This document shows positions 26,354-36,058 of a stretch of 64,000 bases of DNA, one piece after another. The notes beneath the pieces were generated by a model. It worked only from the letters and a program-made list of their open reading frames with translations. It ran no database searches and was not told where the DNA came from. The DNA is taken from assembly GCF_022829515.1 (NCBI RefSeq), contig NZ_JAKSYL010000084.1, forward strand, positions 34,726 to 98,725. The letters run 5' to 3'. Every line of letters starts with the position of its first letter. Positions within the stretch are counted from its first letter, which is position 1. This DNA comes from Methylobacterium sp. J-048. Its GTDB lineage: Bacteria > Pseudomonadota > Alphaproteobacteria > Rhizobiales > Beijerinckiaceae. A program made the position numbers and the translations under genes.

Positions 26354-27517
26354 TCAGCGCCTGGTCTCGCCGACCAGATCCGCGGGCGGCCCGTCCTCCC
26401 GGCAGCGGGCGACCAGGACGTGCACTGGCTCCGGCCCGGTGACCACGTCGAGATAATCGAAGCCGCTGTCGCGCTGGCTCGCCATGAGCAGCTGGAAGTG
26501 CATCTGGAACAGGTTCCACTGGCGCCGCCCGACATCGGCGCTGGTGATCAGCTCGTGGATCGCCACCCAGAGCACGGCCGGGCGGCCGGGATCGGGCGGG
26601 GTGAGGCCGCAGGCGGCGATCGGGTTGTTCTTGTGGATCGACAGCCAGTCCCAGGTGGCGCGCACGTCGAGCCAGCGGATCTGCGCGGCCCGCCCGAAGC
26701 GCAGGAGGCTGTCGCGGAAGCCCTGGGCGGCCGGGTCGAGGCCAAGCCAGGGGATGACGCTGCCGATGCTGACGAACGAGACCGGCGTGCCGCGCCCGCC
26801 GAAGCCGGGATCCCGGGCGAGCACAAGGTCCAGCGCCTCGATGCCCAGGAAGCTCGACGAGGAATGGCCGACCACCACCACCTCGTCGGCCTCGCCCTCG
26901 GCGGCATGGATGCGCGCCGCGAAGGCGTCGAGCCGGGGGCCCATCTCAGGCGCCTCGCCGGCCGCGTAGGCATGCGTGAAGGCGGTGTCGTCCACGAGGT
27001 GGGGGACGTAGAGCGGCTTGCCGCGGGTTGCCCGGATCAGCCCGGCCAGGATCGCGTAGGCGAGCGGCGGCACCGCCAGCAGGGTCCAGGGCTGGAGTTG
27101 CGCCGGTGCCAGGGTGGCGAGCCCTGCCGCCGCGGCGAGGCTGAGGAGCGCGAACGCGAGGTAGATGTAGTGGACGCAGAAGATCACCGTGGAGAAGCGC
27201 CAGCCCTCCCGGCGCAGGTTCGCCATGTAGCCCGTCCGCCACAGCCGCCAGAGCAGGGCCGGCACACCCCGGAGCCGCGTCCAGTCGGATTGCGGGAACC
27301 GGGCTCGGACGATGTCCTCCCAGCGCAGCAGGACGTAGCGGGTCGAGACCCCGCGCGATTCCGCCGTCCAGGCGAGTTCGAGCCCGTCCGCCGAGCGGAC
27401 CGGATCGCCGACCGCGATCGCCGCACCCCGGCGCGCTGCGGTGAGCCGGGCCTCGCGGCGGAACAGCCCCCAGTAGGTCTCCGGATCGCGCGGGTCGAAG
27501 CCCGGCATGTAGAACAC
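26354..27517 (-). CDS. membrane-anchored alpha/beta hydrolase-like protein
   Basis: A 387-residue protein of unknown function. After a soluble N-terminus it has two hydrophobic segments near residues 108-135 and 145-165. A hydrolase-like domain follows with a putative nucleophile elbow VVGHSSSSFLG, after VVVV-type beta strand residues, and a final histidine-rich region (FQMHFQLL). GHSSS resembles the G-x-S-x-G elbow. Substrate and exact family were not recognised. It stands alone between purL and recQ. Confidence 0.72.
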   Translation of the reverse strand: MFYMPGFDPRDPETYWGLFRREARLTAARRGAAIAVGDPVRSADGLELAWTAESRGVSTRYVLLRWEDIVRARFPQSDWTRLRGVPALLWRLWRTGYMANLRREGWRFSTVIFCVHYIYLAFALLSLAAAAGLATLAPAQLQPWTLLAVPPLAYAILAGLIRATRGKPLYVPHLVDDTAFTHAYAAGEAPEMGPRLDAFAARIHAAEGEADEVVVVGHSSSSFLGIEALDLVLARDPGFGGRGTPVSFVSIGSVIPWLGLDPAAQGFRDSLLRFGRAAQIRWLDVRATWDWLSIHKNNPIAACGLTPPDPGRPAVLWVAIHELITSADVGRRQWNLFQMHFQLLMASQRDSGFDYLDVVTGPEPVHVLVARCREDGPPADLVGETRR

Positions 27518-27719
27518 GATGCGGGAGGTCAGCGTCCGCGGCGCGTCACCGTCCGGATCTCCGGAGGTGCGCTGGGCCGGTGGGTCGGCGACGGGGGTGC
27601 GTGTCGAAATGACGGGTCCGATCGATTCGAGTTGGCGGCCTGCCTACATGAAGCGGTCGGGCGCGCCGAGGGTGAAACTGCGTGGGGCTTGCGCCGGACC
27701 GGCCGCCGAGGCGGCAGGC

Positions 27720-29561
27720 TCACGCCGCCGGCGGCTCAGCCAGAAACGTGCTGATCGCCGCCACGAACTTCTCGCCATAGGCCTCGCGCTTGCGCTCGCC
27801 GACCCCGTGGACTGCGCGCAGGGCCCAGAGGTCGACGGGCTTCTGCCGGGCCATCTCGATCAGGGTCCGGTCGGGGAACACCATGAAGGCGGCGATGCCC
27901 TCGGCCCGGGCCAGGGTGGCGCGCAGGCCGCGCAGGTGCTGGAACAGCGCCTCGTCGGTCTCGGAGAGCGCGATCTCGCCATCCTCGCGCGGCGCGGTGC
28001 GGCGGCGCTCGCGCGATTCGGCCTTCGGCTCCGGGTCGGGGCGCAGCTTGACCGGCTCCCGCCCGAACAGGATCGCCTCGCCCTTCTCGGTCATGGACAG
28101 GCCGCCGTAGCCGTCGGCGTTCTCGGCGATCGCCCCGGCGGCGAAGAGCTGGCGCAGGATCGCCCGCCAGGCGGCCACCGGCTTGTCCGACCCAACTCCG
28201 AAGGTCTTGAGGCCGGTATGGCCGTTGCGGCGGACCTGCTCGCTCTCCTTGCCGTGGACCACGTCGCAGATATAGGCCGCGCCGAAGCGCTGGCCGGTGC
28301 GCACGATCGCCGACAGGATCTTCTGCGCCGCCACGGTTCCGTCGACCAGGGTGACGCCGCCGCGGCAGAGGTCGCAGCGGCCGCAGGGCTCGCTCGCCTC
28401 GCCGAAATAGCCGAGCAGCGACTGGCGCCGACAGGTGGCGCCCTCGCACAGGGAGATCATCGCCTCGAGCTTGCGCCGCTCGACCCGGCGGCGCTCGTCC
28501 GAAATCTCCTTCTCGTCGATCTGCCGGCGGCGCAATGCCATGTCGTCGAGGCCGTAGAGGGTCAGCGTGTCGGCCGGCAGCCCGTCGCGTCCGGCGCGGC
28601 CGATCTCCTGGTAGTAGCCTTCGACGTTGTTGGGCATGTCGGCGTGGCAGACGAAGCGCACGTCGGGCTTGTTGATGCCCATGCCGAAGGCGATCGTGGC
28701 GGTCATCACCACGCCGTCCTCCTGGAGGAACCGGTCCTGGTTGCGCATCCGCGTGCCCTGGTCGAGCCCGGCATGGTAGGGCAGGGCGTCGAACCCGTCC
28801 TTCTTGAGGGTCTCGGCCAGCTGCTCGACGCGCTTGCGCGAGGAACAGTAGATGATCCCGCTCTCCGCCCGACGGTGCTTCAGGAACCGCTCGATCTGGC
28901 GGGCCGGGTTGTCCTTGGGCTGGAACGTCAGCCGGATGTTCGGCCGGTCGAACGAGTGGACAAAGATTTTCGGGCCGCGCCCCTGCGGGAACAGCCGCTC
29001 GGCGATCTCGGCCCGGGTGGCGGCATCGGCGGTGGCGGTCAGCGCCAGGGTCTGGACGTTGCCCAGCGCCTGCCGGGCCCGGGCGATCTCCCGGTATTCG
29101 GGTCGGAAATCGTGCCCCCATTGCGAGACGCAATGGGCTTCGTCCACCGCGAGCCGCCGGACCCCGACCCCGCGCAGGGCCTCGATGCAGCCCTCCATCA
29201 GCAGGCGCTCGGGGGAGACGAACAGCAGCCGCAATTCCCCGGAACGCAGGCTGCGCCAGGTCTCGCGGGACTCGACCTCGGTCACCGTCGAGTTGAGGGT
29301 GGCCGCCTCGACGCCGACGCTGCGCATCTGCTGCACCTGGTCGTGCATCAGCGCGATCAGGGGCGAGACCACCACGGTCAGGCCCGAATCGATGAGCGCC
29401 GGCAGCTGGTAGGTCATCGACTTGCCCGAGCCGGTGGGCATCACGGCGAACACGTCTTCACCGTCCAGAACCGCGCCGATCACCTCGTCCTGCCCGGGGC
29501 GGAAATCCTCGTACCCGAAGGTCTTCTTCAGCGCGGCGCGGGCCTCGTCGAGGCGGGTCAT
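27720..29561 (-). CDS. recQ: ATP-dependent DNA helicase RecQ
   Basis: A 613-residue 3'-5' helicase. Walker A is [15 protein letters not shown], the DEAH box is [16 protein letters not shown], and helicase motif VI is [10 protein letters not shown]. The RQC zinc module is in [18 protein letters not shown]-terminal HRDC domain ends the protein ([15 protein letters not shown]). It acts in recombination and stalled-fork repair. It is monocistronic, divergent from vapBC. Confidence 0.95.
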   Translation of the reverse strand: MTRLDEARAALKKTFGYEDFRPGQDEVIGAVLDGEDVFAVMPTGSGKSMTYQLPALIDSGLTVVVSPLIALMHDQVQQMRSVGVEAATLNSTVTEVESRETWRSLRSGELRLLFVSPERLLMEGCIEALRGVGVRRLAVDEAHCVSQWGHDFRPEYREIARARQALGNVQTLALTATADAATRAEIAERLFPQGRGPKIFVHSFDRPNIRLTFQPKDNPARQIERFLKHRRAESGIIYCSSRKRVEQLAETLKKDGFDALPYHAGLDQGTRMRNQDRFLQEDGVVMTATIAFGMGINKPDVRFVCHADMPNNVEGYYQEIGRAGRDGLPADTLTLYGLDDMALRRRQIDEKEISDERRRVERRKLEAMISLCEGATCRRQSLLGYFGEASEPCGRCDLCRGGVTLVDGTVAAQKILSAIVRTGQRFGAAYICDVVHGKESEQVRRNGHTGLKTFGVGSDKPVAAWRAILRQLFAAGAIAENADGYGGLSMTEKGEAILFGREPVKLRPDPEPKAESRERRRTAPREDGEIALSETDEALFQHLRGLRATLARAEGIAAFMVFPDRTLIEMARQKPVDLWALRAVHGVGERKREAYGEKFVAAISTFLAEPPAA

Positions 29562-29604
29562 CGGGATCCTTGTTCGGGGTACGCGCCGCGCTTGCGGCTC
29601 AGGT

Positions 29605-29634
29605 GTGTAGGCACTAGCCTCCCTACGTCTACAC
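29605..29634. promoter_or_regulatory. inverted repeat before vapBC
   Basis: GTGTAGG at 29605-29611 and CCTAC..CTACAC ending at 29634 are complementary and lie 11 bases before the VapB start. It could be an operator bound by the VapBC complex. It also overlaps the region upstream of recQ. Confidence 0.35.
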
Positions 29635-29644
29635 GGAGGCTGTC

Positions 29645-29881
29645 GTGCCGCTCAACATCCGCAGCGAAGAGGTCAACCAATTGGCCGAGACGCTGGCATC
29701 GCGGGCCGGCGTGAGCAAGACCGAAGCCGTGCGAATCGCGCTCAAAAACGAGATCGCGCGGCGCAGCCGACGCGTGCCGCTCGCGGAACGCCTGAAACCC
29801 TTGCTCGACAAGATGGATGCCGTACCGCGCACGGGCCTGGAGGCCGACAAGGCGTTCTACGACAGCCTGAACGACGAGTGA
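29645..29881 (+). CDS. vapB: VapB-type antitoxin
   Basis: A 78-residue antitoxin of the Rv0623/PSK-like group. The N-terminal ribbon-helix-helix is [35 protein letters not shown], and a toxin-binding tail ends [14 protein letters not shown]. The start is GTG. Its stop shares one base with the ATG of the PIN-domain toxin, the usual coupling of vapBC operons. Confidence 0.88.
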   Translation: MPLNIRSEEVNQLAETLASRAGVSKTEAVRIALKNEIARRSRRVPLAERLKPLLDKMDAVPRTGLEADKAFYDSLNDE

Positions 29882-30282
29882 TGTTCGTCGACGCCTCGGC
29901 TCTCGTGGCGATCCTGACGGCCGAGCCGGAGCGTTCCGTCCTGCTGGACTGCCTCGATGGCGCGATGACGCCGCTCACATCGGGCATCGCCGTCTTCGAG
30001 ACGGTGGTCGCGGTGGCGCGCAAGAAGGCGATCTCCGTGGCAGACGCCGAGACGGAGGTCGACGCGTTCATCCACATCGCTGGTCTGCGAATCGTGCCGA
30101 TTTCGGCGGCGGAATCCGCCCTCGCCCTCACCGCCCATGCCCGTTTTGGCAAGGGCCGCCACCCCGCCCGCCTGAACCTCGGCGACTGCTTCGCCTATGC
30201 CTGCGCGCAGGTCCACGGCGTGCCCCTGCTCTATATCGGCGACGATTTCCCGCGGACTGACATCCGCTCCGCCCGCGGCTGA
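29881..30282 (+). CDS. vapC: VapC PIN-domain ribonuclease toxin
   Basis: A 133-residue PIN-domain nuclease. The acidic metal-binding residues are visible as D4 (FVDASA), E40 (VFETVV), D102 (LGDCFAYA) and D121/D122. VapC toxins cleave tRNA or rRNA to stop growth and are neutralised by the VapB partner encoded just upstream. It converges with the denD gene, leaving only three bases between them. Confidence 0.92.
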   Translation: MFVDASALVAILTAEPERSVLLDCLDGAMTPLTSGIAVFETVVAVARKKAISVADAETEVDAFIHIAGLRIVPISAAESALALTAHARFGKGRHPARLNLGDCFAYACAQVHGVPLLYIGDDFPRTDIRSARG

Positions 30283-30285
30283 ATC

Positions 30286-31263
30286 TCAGCCGCCGTGGAA
30301 CTCGGCCACGTGCTGCGCCACGATCGCGTCGAAGGAGGCGTCCGCCCGGAAGCCGAGCGCGAGGGCCGCCTCCGGCTCGAACGCCTCCGGCCAGGACGAG
30401 ACGATCCGGGCGATGGTCGCGTCCGGCTCACGCCGGATCAGCGCCACGGCCTTGTCGCCGGCCACGCGGCGCAAGGCCTCGATCTCCTCGGCCACCGTGG
30501 CCGAGACGCCCGGCATGGTCAGGCTGATCCGCGGGCCGATCGCCGTGAGGTCGAGCCCAGCCGCGTGGACCAGAAACCCCACCGCGGCGGCGGGGCTGGC
30601 GAACCAGTGGCGCACCGTCTCGGGCACCGGCAGCACGGCCTCCTGGCCGGCAAGCGGCTCGCGGATGATCCCCGAGAAGAAGCCCGAGGCCGCCTTGTTG
30701 GGCTTGCCCGGGCGCACGCAGATGGTCGGCAAGCGCAGACCGATCCCGTCGAGGAAGCCGCGGCGCGCGTAGTCGGCAAGCATCAGCTCGCCCATGGCCT
30801 TCTGCACGCCGTACGAGGAGGCCGGACGCAGGATGAAGTCGTCCGGGATCACCTTCGGGAAGGGCGGCCCGAACACCGCCAGCGACGAGGTGAAGACCAG
30901 ATTCGGCCGGTAGCCGTCGGCGGCGTTGGCCCGGCGGATCGCGTCGAGCAGCAGCCGCGTGCCGTCGAGATTGACCCGGTAGCCGAGTTCCAGATTCGCC
31001 TCGGCCTCGCCCGAGACCACCGCGGCGAGGTGGAAGATCACCCCCGGGCGCTCGGCGATGGCGGCCTCCGCAGCACCGGGCGCGGTGAGATCCGCGGCCT
31101 CGGCCTTCACCGGGCCGGAGAAGCCCGCGGGTGCCGTGGGCGGCACGACGTCGAGCAGGGTGAGGGCGGTGAGGGGCGCGCCGCCGACCGTGCCGTCCGC
31201 GACCAGGGCATCGACGAGGCGGCGGCCGATCATGCCGGCGGCGCCGAGAATCAGGGCGTGCAT
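30286..31263 (-). CDS. denD: D-erythronate dehydrogenase
   Basis: A 325-residue extended SDR/NAD-epimerase fold protein that oxidises D-erythronate to 2-oxo-tetronate. The NAD motif GAAGMIGRR is at 7-15, and the SSLAVFG and SSYGVQKAMGE (Y-x3-K) catalytic elements are visible. RLPTICVRPGKPNKAASGFFSGIIREPLAG is the stretch shared by DenD-like enzymes. Assignment to DenD, over other epimerase-like proteins, rests on these motifs plus the flanking otnK, otnI and ltnD. It is the last gene of the minus-strand operon. Confidence 0.88.
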   Translation of the reverse strand: MHALILGAAGMIGRRLVDALVADGTVGGAPLTALTLLDVVPPTAPAGFSGPVKAEAADLTAPGAAEAAIAERPGVIFHLAAVVSGEAEANLELGYRVNLDGTRLLLDAIRRANAADGYRPNLVFTSSLAVFGPPFPKVIPDDFILRPASSYGVQKAMGELMLADYARRGFLDGIGLRLPTICVRPGKPNKAASGFFSGIIREPLAGQEAVLPVPETVRHWFASPAAAVGFLVHAAGLDLTAIGPRISLTMPGVSATVAEEIEALRRVAGDKAVALIRREPDATIARIVSSWPEAFEPEAALALGFRADASFDAIVAQHVAEFHGG

Positions 31264-31290
31264 GGGATACCTCTCATCTACGGGCGGTGG

Positions 31291-32565
31291 TCAGGCCATC
31301 ATGTCCAAGGCGCGGCCAAAAAAGTCCGGGCCGCCGAAATTGCCGGATTTCAGGGCGAGCAGCATCGGCTCGGGCCGGCCGGCACTGCGCAGGATCGGCA
31401 CGCCGGCGGCGATCTCGGGGCCGAGCAGGAACGCCCGGAGCCCGAGCCGATCGACCACGGCGCCCGAGGTCTCGCCCCCGGCCACCACGAGCCGGCGCAC
31501 GCCGCGGGTGACCAGCCCCTCGGCGATGGCCGCCAGCGCGGTCTCGATGGCGTGGCCGACCGCGTCGACCCCGTGTTTTGCCTGGAGGGCGCGCACCGCT
31601 TCGGGGGTCGCCGAGGAGGCGATCAGCACCGGGCCGGCGGCCAGCTGCGCGTCGGCGAAGGCCAGGGCCTCGGCCACCGCGTCGGCACCGGCGAGCAGGG
31701 CCGACGTATCGAGGTGCAGAACCGGCATCTGCGCCTCCGCGGCTGCAATCTGCTGGAGGGTCGCCTGCGAGCAGCTGCCGGCGAGGCAGGCCGCGGCGCC
31801 GCCGACCGGCTCGCCCATGGCCGCACCGGCCGCATCCCGGGTGCCGCGCCCGTCGGCGACGAGGGCGCGGGCGAGGCCGAGCCCCAGCCCCGAGGCGCCC
31901 ACCGAGAATTTTTTCGCGATGATCGCCCGGCCGAGGGTTTCGAGGTCGCTGTCGAAGATCGCGTCCGCGATCGCCGCCTGCTTGCCCTCCGCCGCGAGGG
32001 CGTCGAGCCGGGCCGCCACCGCCTCGGCGCCCCGGGCTACCGTCGCGGTGTCGACCAGCCCGACCGCGCCCGCGCTCTGGCGCGCCAGCACGCGCACGAG
32101 GTTGGCGTCGCGCATCGGGTTGAGCGGGTGGTCCTTGAGCGGGCTTTCGTTCAGCGGAACCGAGCCGACGAACAGGTTGCCCTGGTAGACGCTGCGTCCC
32201 GTCTCCGGGAAGGCGGGCGTGACCAGCGCGATATGCTCGCCGGCCGCGTCCCGCAGGGCGTCCATCACCGGGCCGATATTGCCGGCGTCGGTGGAGTCGA
32301 AGGTCGAGCAGACCTTGAACATCACGTGGGCCGCGCCCCGGGCCCGCAGCCAGCGTTCGGCCTCGCGGGACCGCGCCACGGCCTCGTCGGCCGGGATCGA
32401 GCGGCTCTTGAGCGCCACCACGACCGCGTCGGCCTCCGGCAGGGCGCGGTCATCCTCCGGCACGCCGATGGTCTGGATCGTGCGCAGGCCCGCCTTGGTC
32501 AGGGTGTTGGCGAGGTCCGAGGCGCCCGTGTAGTCGTCGGCGACGCATCCCAGTGCGAGGCTCAT
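31291..32565 (-). CDS. otnK: 3-oxo-tetronate kinase
   Basis: A 424-residue member of the four-carbon acid sugar kinase family (DUF1537 type) that phosphorylates 3-oxo-tetronate with ATP. It shows LGCVADDYTGASDLANTL at the N-terminus, KVCSTFDSTDAGNIGPV, and the C-terminal nucleotide-binding VVAGGETSGAVVDRLG and LKSGNFGGPDFF. The upstream frame is open but does not resemble the family. The start ATG overlaps the otnI stop (ATGA), which marks translational coupling. Confidence 0.93.
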   Translation of the reverse strand: MSLALGCVADDYTGASDLANTLTKAGLRTIQTIGVPEDDRALPEADAVVVALKSRSIPADEAVARSREAERWLRARGAAHVMFKVCSTFDSTDAGNIGPVMDALRDAAGEHIALVTPAFPETGRSVYQGNLFVGSVPLNESPLKDHPLNPMRDANLVRVLARQSAGAVGLVDTATVARGAEAVAARLDALAAEGKQAAIADAIFDSDLETLGRAIIAKKFSVGASGLGLGLARALVADGRGTRDAAGAAMGEPVGGAAACLAGSCSQATLQQIAAAEAQMPVLHLDTSALLAGADAVAEALAFADAQLAAGPVLIASSATPEAVRALQAKHGVDAVGHAIETALAAIAEGLVTRGVRRLVVAGGETSGAVVDRLGLRAFLLGPEIAAGVPILRSAGRPEPMLLALKSGNFGGPDFFGRALDMMA

Positions 32566-33344
32566 CGGGCTCTCCCTTGATAGGCGGCGAGCCAGCCGAG
32601 GCCGGCCACGGTGTCGGCGGCCGGGATGTACTCGCAGCCGACGAAGCCGGCGTAGCCGAGCCGGTCCAGCTCGTCGAACAGGAACACGTCGTTCATCTCG
32701 CCGGTACCGGGCTCGTGCCGCTCGGGCACGCTCGCGGTCTGGACATGGCCGACGATCGGCATCAGCGCGCGCAGCCGCAGGGTCACGTCGCCGTGCAGGA
32801 TCTGGCAATGGTAGAGGTCGAACTGCAGCTTCAGGTTCGGCAGCGCCAAGTCGCGGATGAGATCGGCGGCCCGACCGAAATCGTTCAAAAAGTAGCCCGG
32901 CATGTTGCGGCCGTTGATCGGCTCGAGCACGAGGTCGAGGCCCGCCGCGCCCAGGCGTTCCGCCGTCCAGGCCACCGCCCGGCGATAGGCTTCGGCGGCG
33001 TGCGGATCATCGTGCGGGGCGAGGCCCGCCATCAGGTGCAGCCGGGCGACGCCGGTCGCCTCAGCGTAGCGGAGCGCCGTGTCGACGCCGGTCTTCAGTT
33101 CATCGAACCGCTCAGGAAACGCCGCCAAGCCGCGCTCACCCTTGGCGAAATCCCCCGGCGGCAGGTTGAACAGGGCCTGGGTCAGGCCGTTCGCCCGGAG
33201 CCGCTCGGCGATGGCCTCGGGCGGGTGCTCGTAGGGGAACAGGAACTCGACGGCGTCGAACCCGGCCCGGGCCGCCGCGTCGAAGCGGTCGAGGAACGGC
33301 ACCTCGTTGAACATCAGGCTGAGATTGGCGGCAAAGCGCGGCAT
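32562..33344 (-). CDS. otnI: 2-oxo-tetronate isomerase
   Basis: A 260-residue hydroxypyruvate-isomerase-like TIM barrel. It interconverts 2-oxo- and 3-oxo-tetronate, joining both dehydrogenase branches to the kinase. Motifs: FAANLSLMFNEVPFLDRF, PPGDFAKGERGLAA, LVLEPINGRNMPGYFL and LQFDLYHCQ (metal ligands Glu, Asp, His). Its stop overlaps the otnK start. The product alone could also be called Hyi, but the neighbours favour OtnI. Confidence 0.9.
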   Translation of the reverse strand: MPRFAANLSLMFNEVPFLDRFDAAARAGFDAVEFLFPYEHPPEAIAERLRANGLTQALFNLPPGDFAKGERGLAAFPERFDELKTGVDTALRYAEATGVARLHLMAGLAPHDDPHAAEAYRRAVAWTAERLGAAGLDLVLEPINGRNMPGYFLNDFGRAADLIRDLALPNLKLQFDLYHCQILHGDVTLRLRALMPIVGHVQTASVPERHEPGTGEMNDVFLFDELDRLGYAGFVGCEYIPAADTVAGLGWLAAYQGRAR

Positions 33345-33373
33345 TTTCTTCGGACTCCCTGCGCGCGATCCAG

Positions 33374-34288
33374 TTACTTCTGCCCCGGCAGCTTCGCGCC
33401 CGAGACCTGCGCGTAGAGCCGCGCCACGGACGCATCGTCGTCCCGGCCCATGCCGGCGCCGGATGCCATCAAAAACATCTGGAGCGCCGCCGCGGCCACC
33501 GGGACCGGATATTTCTCCGCCCGGGCCATGTCCTGCACGATGCCGAGATCCTTGACGAAGATGTCGACCGCGCTCTTCGGCGCATAGTCGGCGTCGAGGA
33601 TGTGGGGCACCCGGTTCTCGAACATCCAGGAATTGCCGGCCGATTTGGTGATCACCTCGTAGACGCGGGCTAGGTCGAGGCCCTGCTTGGCGGCAAAGCT
33701 CATCGCCTCGCAGGCGGCGGCGATGTGGACCCCGGCGAGCAACTGGTTGATCATTTTGAAGGCCGCGCCCTGGCCCGCCGCGTCGCCGAGCTCGTAGAGC
33801 GTGCCGGCCATGGCATTGAGGGCGGGGCGGGCCTTGGCGAAGGCGGCCGGCGAGCCCGAGGCCAGGAAGGTCAGGCCGCCATCGGCCGCGCGGGCGGCGC
33901 CGCCGCTCATCGGGGCGTCGAGATAATGGCGGCCGGTGGCCTCCAGCCGGGACGCCAGCGCCCGGGCGACGGCCGGATCCATGGTCGCCGAGGAGACGAA
34001 GACGGCGCCCTCGGGCATCGCCGCAGCGGCGCCGGTCTCGCCGAACAGCACCGCCTCGGTCTGGGCGGCGTTGACGACCACGCTCACGACCACGTCGGCG
34101 CCATCGGCGGCCTCCGCGGGATGGGCCGCGGCGGTCCCGCCCGCCGCCTGGAAGCGGGCGACGGCCTCCGGGTTCACGTCGCAGGCGGCGACGGAGAAGC
34201 CGGCCCGCAGGAGCGAGCCCGCCATGCCGGAGCCCATGGAGCCAAGGCCGATCACCGCGGCGCGGCCTGTCTGCGTGGTGGTGGCCAT
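33374..34288 (-). CDS. ltnD: L-threonate 2-dehydrogenase
   Basis: A 304-residue beta-hydroxyacid dehydrogenase. The NAD motif GLGSMGSGMAGSLL, the substrate loop DAPMSGGAARA, and the catalytic lysine in AAFKMINQLLAG are present. It oxidises L-threonate to 2-oxo-tetronate, the second entry point of the pathway. It follows the transporter gene and precedes otnI by 29 bases. Confidence 0.92.
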   Translation of the reverse strand: MATTTQTGRAAVIGLGSMGSGMAGSLLRAGFSVAACDVNPEAVARFQAAGGTAAAHPAEAADGADVVVSVVVNAAQTEAVLFGETGAAAAMPEGAVFVSSATMDPAVARALASRLEATGRHYLDAPMSGGAARAADGGLTFLASGSPAAFAKARPALNAMAGTLYELGDAAGQGAAFKMINQLLAGVHIAAACEAMSFAAKQGLDLARVYEVITKSAGNSWMFENRVPHILDADYAPKSAVDIFVKDLGIVQDMARAEKYPVPVAAAALQMFLMASGAGMGRDDDASVARLYAQVSGAKLPGQK

Positions 34289-34395
34289 CGGGTTGGCTCC
34301 TGCTTTGAAGGTAACAGACTCGGCAGCAAGTGTTTGAAATACCGCGTTTTCCCCTCTCCCTTGTGGGGAGAAGAGGGCGTCGAGGCATACGCGCC

Positions 34396-35715
34396 TCAGC
34401 GGTTGACCATGTTGGCCGGCGTCACGAACACGCAGACCGAGCCAACCACCAGCATCACGGCCAGCGCGTACATGCCGGCCGCGGTGCTGCCGGTGGCGTC
34501 GCGCAGCGCCCCGATCACGTAGGGGCTGACGAAGCCCGCGAGGTTCCCCACCGAGTTGATCAGCGCGATGCCGGCCGCGGCACCCGCGCCGCTCAGGAAG
34601 GCGGTGGGCAGGGACCAGAACAGCGGCGAGCAGGTCAGCACGCCGGCCGCCGCCACCGAGAGCGCCGCCACGGCGATCGTGGTCGAGCCCGCGCTCGCCG
34701 AGACCACGAAGCCGACGGCGCCGATGAGCGCCGGGACGATCAGGTGCCAGCGGCGCTCGCGCATCCGGTCGGCGCTCAAGCCCAGCAGGACCATCACGAC
34801 GGCCGCGCACAGGAACGGGATCGCGCTGATCAGGCCGATATTGAGGTTGCCCTGCACGCCGGACGCCTTGACGATCGTCGGCAGCCAGAAGGTCAGGCCG
34901 TACTGGCCGGTGACGAAGGCGAAGTAGATCAGGCTCATGAACCACACGCGGCCGTTGCGGAACACGGTGGCGATGGAGTGCGGGCTGGATTCCTTGCCGT
35001 GGTTGTCGGCGGCGATGTCGCGCTCGAGGACCTGCTTCTCGGCGTCGGTCAGCCACTTGGCCTCGGACGGGCGGTTGTCGAGGTAGAGGAACACGGCGAC
35101 GCCGATCAGCACCGCCGGCACCGCCTCGACCAGGAACATCCATTGCCAGCCGGACAGGCCCTGGGCGCCGTTGAACGCGTCCATGATCCAGCCGGAGAGC
35201 GGGTTGCCGAAGATGCCGGAGATCGGGATCGCGGCCATGAACACCGCGATGACCTTGGCCCGGCGATGGGCCGGGAACCACTGCGTCGTGTACAGGATCA
35301 CGCCCGGGTAGAACCCGGCCTCGGCCAAGCCGAGCAGGAAGCGCATCCCGTAGAAGGTCCATTCCGAGTTCACGAACACGAAGGCGCCGGAGATCACCCC
35401 CCAGGTGATCATGATCCGGGCGATCCAGACCCGGGCGCCGACCCGGTGCAGGATCACGTTCGACGGCACCTCGAACAGGAAGTAGCCCAGAAAGAAAATG
35501 CCGGCGCCGAGGCCGTAGACCGTCTCGGAGAACTTCAGCTCCTGGGACATCTGCAGCTTGGCGAAGCCGACATTCACCCGGTCGAGATACGCCACCACGT
35601 AGCAGAGCATCAGGAACGGCACGAGGCGCCAGAACACCTTCGCGTAGGTCCGGTCGACGAAGGATTTTTCCTCCGCGAGGGGAGCACCCCGCAGCGGGGC
35701 GGCTTGAACCGACAT
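34396..35715 (-). CDS. MFS transporter, anion:cation symporter (ACS) family
   Basis: A 439-residue, roughly 12-helix inner-membrane transporter. ACS features are visible: YLDRVNVGFAKLQM after the first helix, FLLGLAEAGFYPGVILYTTQWFPAHRRAK between helices 4 and 5, and NIGLISAIPF in the second half. By context it imports D-erythronate and/or L-threonate. GGAGAA precedes the chosen Met. It is the first gene of the minus-strand operon, just downstream of the putative LacI-type operators. Confidence 0.88.
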   Translation of the reverse strand: MSVQAAPLRGAPLAEEKSFVDRTYAKVFWRLVPFLMLCYVVAYLDRVNVGFAKLQMSQELKFSETVYGLGAGIFFLGYFLFEVPSNVILHRVGARVWIARIMITWGVISGAFVFVNSEWTFYGMRFLLGLAEAGFYPGVILYTTQWFPAHRRAKVIAVFMAAIPISGIFGNPLSGWIMDAFNGAQGLSGWQWMFLVEAVPAVLIGVAVFLYLDNRPSEAKWLTDAEKQVLERDIAADNHGKESSPHSIATVFRNGRVWFMSLIYFAFVTGQYGLTFWLPTIVKASGVQGNLNIGLISAIPFLCAAVVMVLLGLSADRMRERRWHLIVPALIGAVGFVVSASAGSTTIAVAALSVAAAGVLTCSPLFWSLPTAFLSGAGAAAGIALINSVGNLAGFVSPYVIGALRDATGSTAAGMYALAVMLVVGSVCVFVTPANMVNR

Positions 35716-35777
35716 CGGCGTTCTCCCTGGTCCGCACCGCATGGAAGCGCGGGCGGATACTGATCTTCGCCGCTCGT

Positions 35778-35880
35778 TTCGGCAGCGCTGGCGGCGGCTG
35801 TAGCTGTTTTTGGCAGCGCTGCCAATCCTGTTGTGCGGAATAATGCAGGACGCTATGTCGGGGCATCAGGCGCTGCCAAA
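35778..35880. promoter_or_regulatory. LacI-family operator cluster of the tetronate locus
   Basis: A perfect 16-base palindrome TTGGCAGCGCTGCCAA lies at 35810-35825. Related imperfect copies are CGGCAGCGCTGGCG around 35780-35793 and CAGGCGCTGCCAA around 35867-35879. The central CG step and symmetry are typical of LacI/GalR sites. They sit 60-165 bases before the transporter start and upstream of the divergent regulator, so both directions could be controlled. Confidence 0.7.
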
Positions 35881-35903
35881 CGCGAGACCTGCCTCCGATC
35901 CAA

Positions 35904-36015
35904 CCCCCTCATCCTGAGGTGCGGCGAAGCCGCCTCGAAGGAGCCCCCCAGAGACCACTCCGACATCTGGAAGGCTTCTTCGAGGCCCGCTGGCGCGGGC
36001 ACCTCAGGATGAGGG
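35904..36015. repeat. palindromic intergenic repeat, family A, copy 2
   Basis: Outer arms CCCTCATCCTGAGGTG and CACCTCAGGATGAGGG, with the inner CCTCGAAGGAGCC and GGCTTCTTCGAGG pair. It is wedged between the operator cluster and the lacI-type gene, which may affect the latter's promoter. Confidence 0.85.
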
Positions 36016-36058
36016 CACGGGTGGGAGGTGAGGCGGAGTCGCAAAAAAAGGCCGGGAG

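Noticed and set aside
23506..26442. 978-codon plus-strand frame over purL and bolA
   Set aside because: Antisense to four well-supported genes; His/Arg/Gly-rich composition typical of GC shadows.
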